Source: Stenotrophomonas sp046736075 (GTDB taxonomy: Bacteria > Pseudomonadota > Gammaproteobacteria > Xanthomonadales > Xanthomonadaceae). Taken from it: a DNA stretch of 64,000 nt. The DNA lies in NCBI RefSeq assembly GCF_046736075.1, contig NZ_CP177163.1:2170001-2234000 (forward strand), in the 5' to 3' direction. The notes beneath the pieces are model-generated. The model saw only the letters and a list, made by a program, of their open reading frames with translations, was not told the DNA's origin and made no database searches. The translations under genes and the position numbers were made by a program. Position 1 is the first letter of the stretch. Every line of letters starts with the position of its first letter. Of the stretch, positions 18,109 to 30,400 are shown one piece after another.

Positions 18109-21100
18109 TCAGCGTGCCGGGTCGCGGTAGCGGACGGGGTCCGGCCGGAAAAGGTCTTCATCGAACTTGAAGCGCAGGCGCAGGAACACGCCCTGCTGGG
18201 TGTACTCGTAGCCGTTGAGATCGCGGTCACCGTCGAAGCCGGTCCAGTTGTAGCCGGCCGACAGCCACAGGTTCTGCCGCAGCAGGCGGCCGACCTCCAT
18301 GCCGTAGGCGTACTGGTTGGCGCCGGCCTGCCCACGGAAGGTGGAGGCCAGCACGCCGATGTCCCAGTTCTCGGTGATGTCGTACACCACCCGACCGGAC
18401 AGCAGCACGGCGCGGAAGCGGCTGTTGACGCGCGCACTGTCGGTGTAGGCGAACTGATCCTGCTGCCACTTGCCCGCCACGCGGCCGGTCAGCCACCACG
18501 GTCGCGACGGATGCCAGTCGGCATGCGCCGAGACGATGTGCGCGCGGGTGCGCACGTCCTGGCTGCTGCCATCGACGGTATTGCCATCGGACAGGCCCAG
18601 GCCGCTTTCATCGCGCTCCAGCTTGTACTCGTAGCGGGCCAGCGCGTTGATCCGGTTGCGGTCGGTATCGCGGTAGGCCACGCCGAGCTGGAAGCGGTCC
18701 TGCAGCACATCGCCACGGGCGTCGTAACGGGTGCTGAGCAGGTAGTTGCGCGCCAGCAGCGTCCAGTCGCGGCTGAGCTTGCGGGCCAGCATGAACTGCA
18801 GCAGCGTGGTGTTGAACGCCTCGTTGGTCTCTGTATCGGGCACGTCCTCGGAGATGCGGTGCTCGGCACGGATCGAACCGCGCCACAACGGGTTGGCGCT
18901 GTAGTCCAGGGCCAGGGCCAGCCCGGTGCTGTCGCCGGTGCTGCCGTCGATCACTTTGACGTGCTCGGCCGAACTGGCCAGGCGCAGGCCCTCGCGGATA
19001 TCCCAGTTGTTGCGGATGCCCGACGCGGCCTGCACATCTCGGCCGCTGATCGAATCGCGCAGGCGGTATTCGCTGAAGGTCTGCGTATCGCGCAGGTAGC
19101 TGCTGTCGATACCGAATACCAGCGCATCGGCCTCGCGGTCGGTGGTGGTGATGCCGTAGGCACTGGTCAGGCCCGTCTGCTTCTCGTAGCGGCCATACAC
19201 CCGGCTGCGCTCGAACACCTGGTAGTCCAGGCCGGCGGCCAGACGCCGGCGGTCTTCACCGCTGACGCTGTGCTCCACTTCCGCGCCCGCGCTGAGGCGG
19301 TCGCTCAGGCGATAGCCCAGCCCGATCCGCGCACTGTCCGATTCCAGCTCGGTGCCCACCGGCAGGTCACTGGTGATCGGGCTGCCGGTGCTGCTGCCGT
19401 TGATGACCATCAGGCCGGTCAGCGGGTCCAGCGCCTGCTGCCCGTAGCCCAGCGCACCGCCGCCGGAACCGGTTGCGAAGCCACCGGTGAGACCGCCGGC
19501 ATTGCCGAACGGCACCCCGGACGACCACGGCGAGGTCACCCCGATGGTCTCGCGGATGCTGCGCACGCCCAGGTCCACGGTCAGGCGCTCGGTGGCGCCG
19601 ATGCGGACGCCGGCACCACCGGCATCGCGCTTGCCGCCATCCGGATTGCGGTCCTCGCTGCGCAGGCCTTCCACATACAGTTCCAACCGCGGGCCCACCC
19701 GGTAGGCCACGCGCGCGTTGTACTCGCCACGACCGCCATACAGCGGCGCGGCCGGGTTGTTGAACGCCGGGTCGGTGCGGGCGGCGAACACGCGTGCGTC
19801 GAGCTTGTCGGCACGGTGCGCGAACTCGACGCGCCAGGCATCACCTTCAACCTCGCCGCTGACGTCCTTCAGGCCCTGCGAGGTGATCTGGTTGATCGAA
19901 TTGGTGTTGACCTCGCTGCGGGTACGCGCGAATTCGGCGACCAGCAGCGTGTTGGCGCCGAACCGGTAGCTCGCATTGGCGCTGCCCATCTTGAATTCGG
20001 CGTAGGGGTTGCGGTCCTCGACCGCCGCCGCGCCGACTTCCAGCTGGTCAGTCAGTTTGACCTGCGCATCGGCGCCGACCACCCAGAACTTTTCGGTGCC
20101 CTGATCCAGCTCATAGGTGATGCGCAGCGAGACCGGGTTGAGGTCGCTGTCGAACGCCGGCAGGAACTGGTTGAGCAGGATGCGGCCGGAGAACGGCTCG
20201 AAGCTGTAGTCCACCAGCCGCGCCAACGAGCGCACCGAGGTGATGCGCGTGGGCTGGTTGCGGTCGCGCACGATCACTTCCACGCGTTCGCTGCCCTCCA
20301 GCACGGCGTTGTTGCGCAGTGCGTACGGGCCGCTGCCCTGGCTGCGGAACTCCTCGATCACCTGGCGCAGCGAATCCTGCATCGCAAATACATTGCTGCG
20401 CACACGTTCGCTTTCGAAGTGCCAGCCCAGGCCGGTGGCGGTCCGGTTGTAGGTGCCCAGGCTGCGCTGCGGAATCGCGCCGCTGCCGCCGATACCGGTT
20501 GCGGTGGCCAGGGTGTCGCCGGTCTGGAAATCGCCGTACAGCAGGTAGCTGCGCTTGTTGTCGATGCGCACGTACAGGCGCTCGGCCGAGCGCGCATCGA
20601 AGCCGCGCAACGACGAATCGCCGTAGACCGGATAGAACTCCTCGGGCTGGATGTCGCGCAGCAGGCGGCCGCGGGTGTCCTTGTCCGAATCGTAGGCGGC
20701 GGTCAGCAGGTACTCGCCCTTGATGCGTCCCTTGACGAAGAACGCGGTGCGCGCGGCAGCATTGGCCTTGCCGTTGTTGAACTGGCGCTCCCAGCGGCGG
20801 ATGTCGCGGTCGAACGCGTCGTGGTGCTCCACCGGGGAGATCAGACCGGCATTGCTGCGCCGACGGAAGTTGACCACGCCCTCGATCAGGCCCGTCGCCA
20901 GCAGCTCGCGCATTTCCGGCAGGAAGCCGATGGTGCCCTGTGCGGTCTCGGCGCCGGCGGTGATGCGCAGCACCACGTCCTGCGGGTCGTGCGGCGCAAG
21001 CAGGTCGAACTCGGCCACGCCGTCGACCACCTGCAGCTGGATGCCGGGGGTGACCTTGTCGGCGTCCAGCGCGCCCGGCCCGAGTTCATCGGTACGGGAC

Positions 21101-21465
21101 CCCGGCAGGCGGATGCGGCCACCGCTGGTCTCGATCGTGGCATAGGTGGTGCCGGCCAGCGCACGGCCGGCGGCGTCGAGCAGCTGCACGCGCACGTGCA
21201 CCGCGCTCTGGCCATCGGCCGGCACACCGTCACGGTCCAGCTCGACCACAATCCGGTCGAGCGTGCCCGGCACGGCGCTGTCCAGCGCGCGCGGTGCGGC
21301 ATCGGTGCTGGCCGGGCTGCGCGGGTACAGGGTGCTGGCATCGCCGAGGACCGGCGTGAAGCGGCCGGTGCTGCCGACGCTCTGCGCCATCGCGGGCACG
21401 GCAGCCAGGGCGCAGGCCAGCAGGCTCAGGCGCGGCAGGCGGTACAACGGGTGGGCGCGGTTCAT
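18109..21465 (-). CDS. Outer-membrane beta-barrel protein with N-terminal Ig-like domain
   Basis: An 1118-residue protein with a signal peptide ending near PAMAQS. An Ig-like domain follows (about residues 70-190: VVELDRDGVPADGQSAVHVRVQLLDAAGR). The rest is a long series of alternating aromatic/polar strands typical of an outer-membrane barrel (SERLYVRIDNKRSYLLYGDF, NASYRFGANTLLVAEFAR, LRLRFKFDEDLF). I see no clear TonB box or plug domain, so TonB-dependent receptor would be an over-call. Its ATG overlaps the stop of the giant repeat gene by four bases, so the two are translationally coupled. It is probably the outer-membrane anchor or exit for the giant protein, which is inference. Confidence 0.75.
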   Translation of the reverse strand: MNRAHPLYRLPRLSLLACALAAVPAMAQSVGSTGRFTPVLGDASTLYPRSPASTDAAPRALDSAVPGTLDRIVVELDRDGVPADGQSAVHVRVQLLDAAGRALAGTTYATIETSGGRIRLPGSRTDELGPGALDADKVTPGIQLQVVDGVAEFDLLAPHDPQDVVLRITAGAETAQGTIGFLPEMRELLATGLIEGVVNFRRRSNAGLISPVEHHDAFDRDIRRWERQFNNGKANAAARTAFFVKGRIKGEYLLTAAYDSDKDTRGRLLRDIQPEEFYPVYGDSSLRGFDARSAERLYVRIDNKRSYLLYGDFQTGDTLATATGIGGSGAIPQRSLGTYNRTATGLGWHFESERVRSNVFAMQDSLRQVIEEFRSQGSGPYALRNNAVLEGSERVEVIVRDRNQPTRITSVRSLARLVDYSFEPFSGRILLNQFLPAFDSDLNPVSLRITYELDQGTEKFWVVGADAQVKLTDQLEVGAAAVEDRNPYAEFKMGSANASYRFGANTLLVAEFARTRSEVNTNSINQITSQGLKDVSGEVEGDAWRVEFAHRADKLDARVFAARTDPAFNNPAAPLYGGRGEYNARVAYRVGPRLELYVEGLRSEDRNPDGGKRDAGGAGVRIGATERLTVDLGVRSIRETIGVTSPWSSGVPFGNAGGLTGGFATGSGGGALGYGQQALDPLTGLMVINGSSTGSPITSDLPVGTELESDSARIGLGYRLSDRLSAGAEVEHSVSGEDRRRLAAGLDYQVFERSRVYGRYEKQTGLTSAYGITTTDREADALVFGIDSSYLRDTQTFSEYRLRDSISGRDVQAASGIRNNWDIREGLRLASSAEHVKVIDGSTGDSTGLALALDYSANPLWRGSIRAEHRISEDVPDTETNEAFNTTLLQFMLARKLSRDWTLLARNYLLSTRYDARGDVLQDRFQLGVAYRDTDRNRINALARYEYKLERDESGLGLSDGNTVDGSSQDVRTRAHIVSAHADWHPSRPWWLTGRVAGKWQQDQFAYTDSARVNSRFRAVLLSGRVVYDITENWDIGVLASTFRGQAGANQYAYGMEVGRLLRQNLWLSAGYNWTGFDGDRDLNGYEYTQQGVFLRLRFKFDEDLFRPDPVRYRDPAR

Positions 21466-24400
21466 GGCTGCACCTCCGTCGAAGCGCCGGCAGCGGGCGG
21501 GTTGGCTCTGGGATGCACGATCGGTCTCTGGTTGGCCGAGTCGGTCGCCTGTTGCGGCGCCCGCGCGGGTTTGCTGTCGAAGCGCAGCGGCGCCTGCCCG
21601 GTTTCGGTCTCCGGCGCACGCACTTCACCCTGGGTGCGGCGGGCCTTGACCTGCTCCAGCACCGGGTTGGCACAACTGCCCTCGATGAAATCGGCGCGGT
21701 GCAGCTCGCCGTTCTTGAGATCCAGGAACAGGCTGTCGGCATCGCCCAGGTTGCGGTTGCTGCTGGTGGTGAGGCGCGCACCCACCGGCAACGTGCTGGC
21801 ATCCACCTTCAGCGTGTGACTCTGCGGCGGCAGGCCGCAGTAGCTGTACTTGCCTTCGGAGTCGCTGATCACCCAGGTGCCGTCGGAGAAGTACAGCCGC
21901 ACGCCCGGGATGCCCAGTTCTTCGCGGTCCTGCACATGGTTGTTGTTGCAGTCCATGAACACCTTGCCGAGCACACAGGCCTGGTCGGTGAACACGCCAC
22001 CGGTGACGCGCACGCGGTATTCGGCACGGTTGGACGGCAGCGCACCGGGCAGCGGGGTGATGCTGCCGGTATCGATGCAGCCCCCACTGAAGGCACAGCC
22101 GAATGCCTGCGCGCGGTTGATGCCATCGCCCTGCTGCGCACCCACACCCACCCGTACACGGTAGGTCAGCACGATCTGCCCACCGACCGCGATCGGACCA
22201 ACATCGAAGCCCAGCAGCGGGCCCGGCTTGCCGGACGGATCGGTCACGGCGCGGCCATCGGCACGTGCGGTCCCGTCGATGTAGGTGAAGCCGCGCGGCA
22301 GGCGATCGATCACGTTGACCGTGCGCAGCGCGCTGCCGGCGGTCTGGCGGATGGTGATCGTGTACTGCACGGTGTCGCCGATCTCGGCGGTCTGGCGGTC
22401 GCCGTTCTTGCTGATGGCCAGGCCCGTTGCCACCGCGGTGTCCAGCGGCAGATGGTTGTTGATGATCGCCGCGGTATCCGAGCCGGCAAACAGGCCCAGG
22501 TAGTACTGGGTCGGCATGCCGACCGCACCGGTCGGGGCGAGACGGTTCGGCTGCACCTCATGGTTGGCACCCGCGCCGCCGGCCGGCGACAGCGAGCCCC
22601 CCTGCGGCGGGATCAACGTGGACACGAACTGGTAGCTGCCCGGGGGCGTGACGGTGAGCTTGAATTCGCAGCGGGCCGGCGCGGCCGGACCGAACGCGAA
22701 CTGGTAGAAGCCTTCGCTGCCGACCGTCATGGAGATCGCACTGCCTTCCAGGCGGTAGCCACCGCTGCCGGCATTGAGCACCGCGGTGCGCGGGTCATAG
22801 CCGGTGCACAGGCCCACCGGGCTCAGGGTCACGATCGAACCGGGGACCGGGTCGCGGGTGGTGGCGTCGTAGACCACGCCCGACGGGTCCACCGGCAGGC
22901 TCTGCTGCGGCAGGTGCTGCCCGGGGCGGAGCACGACTTCCAGCTGGCTGGTGCCGTTGGCGTTGACCCGGCAGGCACTGACCCCGGCACGCGCGATGGC
23001 GGCCGGCGCGTCGCAGGTTTCCAGCACCCCGGACAGGGACTCGCGGGTGACCGGGTTCGGCCACAGGATGTTGGAAGTCGGGTCGCGGAAGCGGATGTTC
23101 CAGATCACCCCCGGCACCACGTCGGCGAAGCGGTAGCTGCCGTCCGCGCCGGTGGTGGTGGTCTTCACCACCTGCCCGCTGACCGGATCGACCAGTTCAA
23201 CCAGCCAGGACGGCAGGCGCTGGTCGCCACCGTCCAGCAGCTGGTCGTCGCTGCCGATGTCGTACCACACGGTACCGCCGACCGACGACGCCAACTGCAC
23301 CGCATTCGGCACGCGGCAGGCGTTGAACTGGATCGTCTCCCCGCACGCGGGCAACTGGGTCACGTCACCGTCGAACGCACCGCGTTCGGCCGGGGTGGGC
23401 GCGCGGAACTCGTTCTCGCCACCGCCTTCGACCAGCACGGCGTTGTGGACAGTGCCGGCCTCGGCGGCGGCGGCACCGACCAGCGCCTGCACCTCGATCG
23501 TGTCCGGCGAGGTGGCGCCGGCCGCCAGCACCTGCTGGCTGCGGCAGGTGAAGCGGGTTTCGCCCACCGCGCCGGTGCAGACCCAGCCGGTACCGGCCGG
23601 GGCCGCGGCCAGGGTCAGGCCCGGCGGCAGGCGGTCGTGCACGACGTACTCGCCGCGCGACGGCTGCTGCCCGCCATTGCGCACCTGGATGCTGTACGCG
23701 GCGATGTTGTTGACGGTGAAGCGCGGGCTGTGCGCGGACTTGCTGACCAGCATGTCCGGCGAATCGCCGATCTCGCCGAAGTTGTTGTCCAGCGAGTCGC
23801 CGCCCAGCGGCAGCACGATCTGGCCGATGGTCGACGGCACGCTCTCGCGGCCGCTGGCCACGCCGGTGACGACGCCCCCCACCGCGCCCGCGGTGGTGAT
23901 GCCATTGAGGGTCTGCGGCGGCTGGGTCGGCTCGGTCACCGTATAGGTGCCCGGGCGCAGGCCGTCGAAGCGGTAGCGGCCGTCGGCATCGGTGGTCAGC
24001 GTGATCGAGACCGGCTGGCCCAGATCATCGGTGCCGGTCAGCACCACGGTGACGTTGGCGATGCCGCCCTCGCCCGGATCGACCAGGCCGTTGTCGTTGC
24101 TGTCGTTGTAGACGCGGCCGGCAATGCTGCCCGTCGGAATCTCGCCGAAGTTGTTCTGGGCCGACTGCTGGTTCACGCCCAGCACCACGCCGGTGATCTT
24201 CGACGGCGGCGTGCCCGGCGCGGTGGCCGTGCCACCGGTGCTGCCGGCCACGGTACGGCCGTCGCGGGTGCCGGTCGGCTGGTCCGGTTCGGTCACGATA
24301 TAGGTGCCCGGCGGCAGGTCGCTGAAGCTGTAGTTGCCGTCGGCATCGGTCACGGTGTCGCGGCTGATCGGATTGCCGACCAGGTCGGTGCCGGTCAGGG

Positions 24401-27400
24401 TGATGACGACGTTGGCCAGGCCGGTTTCACCCGGATCCACCACGCCATCGTTGTTGCGGTCGATCCAGACCTTGCCGCTGATCCCGCTGTTGAGCGGAAT
24501 CTCGCCGAACAGGTTGTCCACCGAGGCGCTGCCCGGCGTGGACAGGTCGATCGTGCCGATGCGGCTGGGCACGGTGGTCACCGGCGTTGCGGTACCGCTG
24601 CCAACGCCATCGACGGTGCCGGCCGTGGTGATGCCGTTGCTGGTGCCGGTGGGCTGCTGCGGTTCGACCAGCGTATAGATGCCCGGGCGCAGATCGGCGA
24701 ATGCGAAGCGGCCGTCCGCGTCGGTCTGCACGCTGCGCTGCACGCTGGCGCCGGTGTCGTCGGTACCGGTCAGCTCGATGGTCACCCCCTCGATGCCGGT
24801 TTCGGCGGCGCCCTGCTGCGCGCCGTTGTTGTCGGCGTCGAAGAACACCGTGCCGGACACGGACACGGCCAGCACTTCACCGAAGTTGTTGGCGAGCGAG
24901 TCCTTGCCGACCGGCAGCACGATCGCGCTGATCGTGCTGGGCACGCTCGTCACCGGCGTGGCGGTACCCACAGGCGTGCTGTCGATGGTGCCGGCGCGGG
25001 TGATGCCGTTGATCGTGGCCGCGCCGTTGAACTGCGGCTGCGCAGCCTGCTGGGTCACCGTATAGGTGCCCGCCAGCAGGTCGGCGAAGCGGTAGCGCCC
25101 GTCGGCATCGGTGTTGATCGCGGCAAGCGGCTGGCCCAGCGCATCGACCGTACCGGCCGGCAGCTGCACCTGCACGTTGGGCAGGCCCGGTTCGCCGGCA
25201 TCCTGCACACCGTTGTTGTTGCGGTCCAGGAACACGGTGCCGGACACACTGCCGGCACGCTCGCCGAAGTCGTTGCCGGTCGAGCCGGCCACCGGCAGGT
25301 TGACGATGTTGATCACGTTGCCCGGCGTCTGGCGGCCCTCGGCCAGGCCGGCCGGCTGGGTCTCGGTGATGCGGTAGTCCTGCCCGGCCACGGCACCGGG
25401 ATAGCTGTAATGGCCATCGGCATTGGTCACCAGGGTTTCGCTGGTGTCGTCGCCGGTGCCGAACACGCCGTCCGGACCCGCGCCCACGATGACCACCTGC
25501 ACGCCGGGAATGCCGACGTCGCCGGCGTTGTTCTGGCCGTCATCGTTGCGGTCCAGGTACACCGTGCCACTGATCGGTGCGTTGGCCAGTTCGCCGAACA
25601 GGTAGCCGGTGGCGTCCTGGCCGGGGTCGATGCCGATGCCGGAGATCACGTTGGGCACGGCGGTGCTGCCCGGCGTGGTGGCCGTGCCGGCGGTGTGCTT
25701 GCCGTCCAGGTAAGCGGCCGGCTGGGTTTCGGTCACCGTGTAGCCGGTGCCGGCCTGCGCCGGCAGCAGATCGGTGAAGCGGTAGGCGCCGTTGGCGTCG
25801 GTGGTCGCGGTCAGGCTGACCGGATTGCCGAGCACATCGGTGCCGGTGAGCGTCACGATCACGTTGGCGATCGGGTTTTCACCGCTGTCGCGGACGCCGT
25901 TGTTGTTGCCGGCGGCCACGTTGGAGAAGTCCTCGTAGACCAGCCCCGCGAGGGAGCCGAGCTTCTCGCCGAAGTCGTTGTCGCTGGAGCCGGTCAACGG
26001 CAGCGCGGTGATGTCGATCCGGTTGCCCGGGTTCTCGGTCGCGTTGGCGTAGCCCTGCGGCTGCGTTTCGGTGATGCGGTAGTGCTGGCCCACCACCAGG
26101 TTGTCGAAGGTGTAGCGGCCCTGCGCATCGGTTTTCACGCTGACGGGCAGCAGATCGTCGGCGGTGCCATAGGCACCGTCCGGGCCGGCGCCGGTCAGGG
26201 TGATGGTCACGTCCTGCAGGCCGCCATTGGGCTGCGAACCGCGGCCACCGGCATCGCCGGCGTCGAAGTCACCGTTGCCGTTGCGGTCCAGATACACGTG
26301 GCCGGAGATGGCGGTGATCGCGTCTTCGCCGAAGTTGAACGCAGTGCCGTCGTCGCCGTTGGACAGATCGATGCCGGCGATGCGGTCGGTGCTGGCGGCA
26401 TCGCCACCCACGCCCGTGGCCACGGTGCAGCTGGCGCACGCAACGCCGCCGACCAGGCCGGGGTTGATCGCGCTGGGACGGTTGCGGTAGCTGCCGTCCG
26501 GCAGCACTTCGCGCAGCGTATAGATCTGCGGCTCCAGCCCGAGGAAGCTGTAGCTGCCGTCGTTGCCGGTGGTGCGGGTGGCCACGACGGTGCCGGTGGC
26601 ATCAAGCAGTTCGATGGTGGCATTGACGATCGGCGCATCGCCGGCGTCGCGCACGTTGCTGTAGTTGCCGTCCACGTAGACGAAGCCGGACAGCGAGGGA
26701 CGCCGCACTTCCGGGAAGTTGTAGCGCACCGCATCCACGCCCGCGCCCAGCGCGATGGTGGTGTAGACCGAGTCGGCGCTGTCCGGCGGCGTCACCGCCG
26801 CGAACACGCCACCGGCCGACGGCGCCAGCGGGCCGCTGGACGGCGGGGCGACCGGGCCGTTGGCATAGGCCGGCGGCTGGGTCTGGGTGAGGGTATAGCC
26901 CTGTGCACCGGCCGGGGCCAGGTTCTCGAAGCGATAGGCGCCCTGGGCATCGGTGGTGGCATCCAGTGCAACCGCATTGCCGTAGGCATCTTCACCACTG
27001 AGGTGCACGGTGACGCCGGAGATCAGCGGCTCGCCGCTCTGCACCGTGCCACCGTTGGCACCACTGCGGTCGCGATCCTGGAACACCACGCCGGACAGCG
27101 AGGAACGGACCACGGTGTGGGTGGTCGTGTCGTCGTTGTTGCCCGGCTCCGGATCGAGCTGGTCACTGGTGGCCTTGGCGGTATTGAGGCCCGTGCCGTT
27201 GGCCGGCAGCGTGGTCCAGCGCGCGGGAATCAGCACGCGCACCCGCCCGTCCAGGGCCAGGTCGCCCATGCGGCAGGTGACGACGCGGCCCGCCAGCAGG
27301 CAGTTGCCGAGGCCGGTGGTCTGCACGCCCGCGTCCGCGGTGGCGCCGCGTTTCTGCCAGGTGATCGCGGCCGCGCCGCCGAGCACTTCCAGCCCGTCGG

Positions 27401-30400
27401 GCAGGGTATCGGTGACGACCACGCCATCGCCGTTGAGCGGGTTGGTACCGCTGCGGTCGCGCGAGAGGCTGTGCCCGGGGCCGTGGTTGATCACGTCCAG
27501 CACGAACCAGAACGGCTGGTGCAGGCTGACCGTGCCCGCCGCAGCCGGCAGCGGCTGGCTGGGATCGGCGCTGGGTGCGAGCACCACGCTGGACTTCTGC
27601 ATGGCCAGGTCCGAGCGCGTACGGATGCTGGTTTCCTGGGTGGCGGTGTTGTTGCTGGTGTCGCTCTCGGCCTCGGCCGAGCGCGCGGTCACCGAGTTCG
27701 TCAGCGTTTCGCCGGTGGCCGGCGGTGCGGTCATGTACTGATAGACCAGGTACAGGTAGCTGGTCTGGTTGCTGGTGATGACGCCTTCGTCGGTCGTGGG
27801 GACACCGACGCTGGGCAGGGTGCAGGAAATGGTCTGCGGCCCGGTGCTGGGATTGGTGCTGCCAGCGGCCACCGAGCAGCGCGTGCCCACCGGCTCCAGT
27901 ACGCCCAGCGGGCCAGCGGCGCTGCCGGTCCGGCTGCCAACCAGGCTCACGCTCGCGCCCGGCGGCGGGGTGATGGTGTCATCGATCATGGCGCGCGTGG
28001 CCAGCGACGGGCCGGCGTTGCGCACGCTGATCTGGTAGTAGATGTAGTTGTTGACCTCCATCCCGGTGCGCGAGTCGAAGCCCAGCGGGTCCACCGCACC
28101 GGCAAAGTTCTGGTCGATCTTGTTGACGATCAGGTCGACGCGACCGGCATCGAACGGCAGGGTGGCGTCCTTGCTGTCGTCGTCGGTGCGGCTGTTGTAA
28201 TCGTAGGTCCGGCCGCTGGCATCGGTGCCGCTGGACGGGTCCGGCGTGCCGTCGCCATTGAGGTCGAAGTGGAAGCTGCCGGTATTGGTGAACTGACGGC
28301 CGGTGTTGCCACTGTTGACGTTCGGGCGGATCTCCACCGTCATCGTTTCAGTGGAGTTGTTGGCCATGTCCTTGGGCGTACAGGTCAGGCGCAGCGTGGC
28401 CGGTGCGCCGCCGGTGTTGAACCACGAGGTGCCGCCGGGCGCCGGTGCGGAGTTGATCGACGGGTCGCTGGTGGTCACCCGGCAGACCTTGTCTGCCGCG
28501 TCCGAACCGGTGCGCAGGGCGGAGAGCAGCACGAAGCCGGCATCGTTGGCGGGCAGCGTGAACACGTCGCTGAAGACCACGCCACGCGCCGACGACGGGC
28601 CCCGGTTCTGGTAGGTGATGCGGTACGCGGTGTTGACGCCGGCACGGCCCGGCGTACCCGAGATGATGTCCTTGCGGGTGGTGGCGATATTGGCGACCGG
28701 ATCGATCTGGACCCAGTCCGAGGCGGTGTTGTTGCTCTGGTCGATCTCGCCGAGCGCGCCGACGATGGCCGGGTTGATGCGCACACCGGCCGTGTTGCAG
28801 AAGCGGCCCGGCAGCAGCGGCTGCCCACCACAGACGGTGGCCGGCTGGCTCTGGCTGTCGAACATGCCACGGTTGACGGTGAAGCGCACGGTCGCGGTCT
28901 CGTTGCGGCCCAGTACGGTGGTTCCCGCATCGCACACCCACGCGCTGCCACTCAGGCGGCAGTTCCAGCCGATCGGGCTGATGTTGGCGGTCACCGTGGT
29001 CGTGCCGTTGACGAAGCCTGGAATAGGATCGTTCACCACCACACCGGTGGTGGCTTCGCCGGCATTGTGGATCTGCAGCGTGTAGGTCACCGAGTCATCG
29101 CTGTTGCGGATGATGTTGTCGGTGTCGCTCGGTCCATTGGTCACCTTGGTGATCGACAGGTCGGCACGGTCGTCGGTGGCGCGGCTCTCGCCACCGGCAC
29201 AGTCGTTGGTGTCGTTCGGATCGCGGTTGATGCCGCCGGCGGTAACCGGCTCGAGCGAACCGCCGCTGCCGCCGGTGCAGACGTTGTTGCGCAGCATCCC
29301 GGCGGTGCGCGCCAAGGTCTGCAGCACCAGTGAGGGCGCGTTGGCGTTGACGGCCACCGGATAGCCGGTGATCAGGGTGCAGGTCACCCGCTGTGCCTGG
29401 CCAACGGCCCAGGCACGATCGACGCTGCAGTTCCAGCGTCCGATGACCACCGATGTGCCGGGAAGAATGGGCTGCCCGGTGTTGTCCACCCACTGCTCGC
29501 CGACGGCGAGCGTGTCCACCACCTGCAGGTCGCCGGTGACCGTCCGCGGCCCCAGGTTCTGCACGCCCAGCGTGGACGACATCATGCTGTCGCTGCGCAC
29601 GCCCGTGCCGTTCCAGACCGGCACCAGCAACGGCGACTTGGACTTGCTCATGAGCAGGTCGGCACCATCGGGAATGATGGTCAGGCCGACGGTGCCGCTG
29701 TTGTTGACCGGCGCGGGGTCCGGCGTGGTCGCGCTGATCCGCGCGGTGTTGCTGACCACGCCACTGCTGTTGGTGCCGGTGGAGGGCACCTGCGCGGTAA
29801 TGGTGATGATCGCCTGCGCCCCGGGCGCGAAGCTGCCGGCCAGGCTGCAGGTACGTACGCTCGCGCCGGCAGAGCTGGTGCAGGTCCAGCCGGCCGGTAC
29901 CACGCCACCGGTGATCACGAATCCTTCCGGCATCGCATCGGTCACCACCACGCCGGTTGCGGCGCTGGGGCCGTCATTGCGCGCGGTGAGGGTGTATGTC
30001 ACCACCGAGCCGGCCGCCGCCGGTGCCGGCGACACCGACTTGGACATCGCCAGGTCCGCGCCGGCGGTAACGGCGGTGGTGACCTGCGCGGAATTGTTGT
30101 CCGGCACTGCATCGGGCACCGGACCGGCGTTGACCACGGCGGCATTGACGATGTTGCCGGTGCCGACGTTGACCTTGCCGCGGAACTGGTAGCTCGTGCT
30201 CGCACCCACGGCCAGGGTGCCGTTGTAGGTGCCGTTCTGCGCGCTGAAGCTCCAGTCCGCACCGGTGGGCGTACCGACCAGCGTGACGTTGGGCGGCAGC
30301 GTATCCACCACCCGGAAACCGGTGCTGACGCTGGGACCGTTGTTCTTGACGGTGAGGGTATAGGTCACCTCGCCGCCGCCGATGACCGGGTCAGGGCTGG

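Noticed and set aside
18109..21465. Calling the barrel protein a TonB-dependent receptor
   Set aside because: I cannot see a TonB box or plug domain. The N-terminus is Ig-like.
21513..29333. A 2606-residue plus-strand open frame opposite the giant repeat gene
   Set aside because: It is a GC-rich shadow of the repeat gene. Its residue use (Ala/Gly/Arg/His-rich) is that of an antisense frame and no domain is visible.
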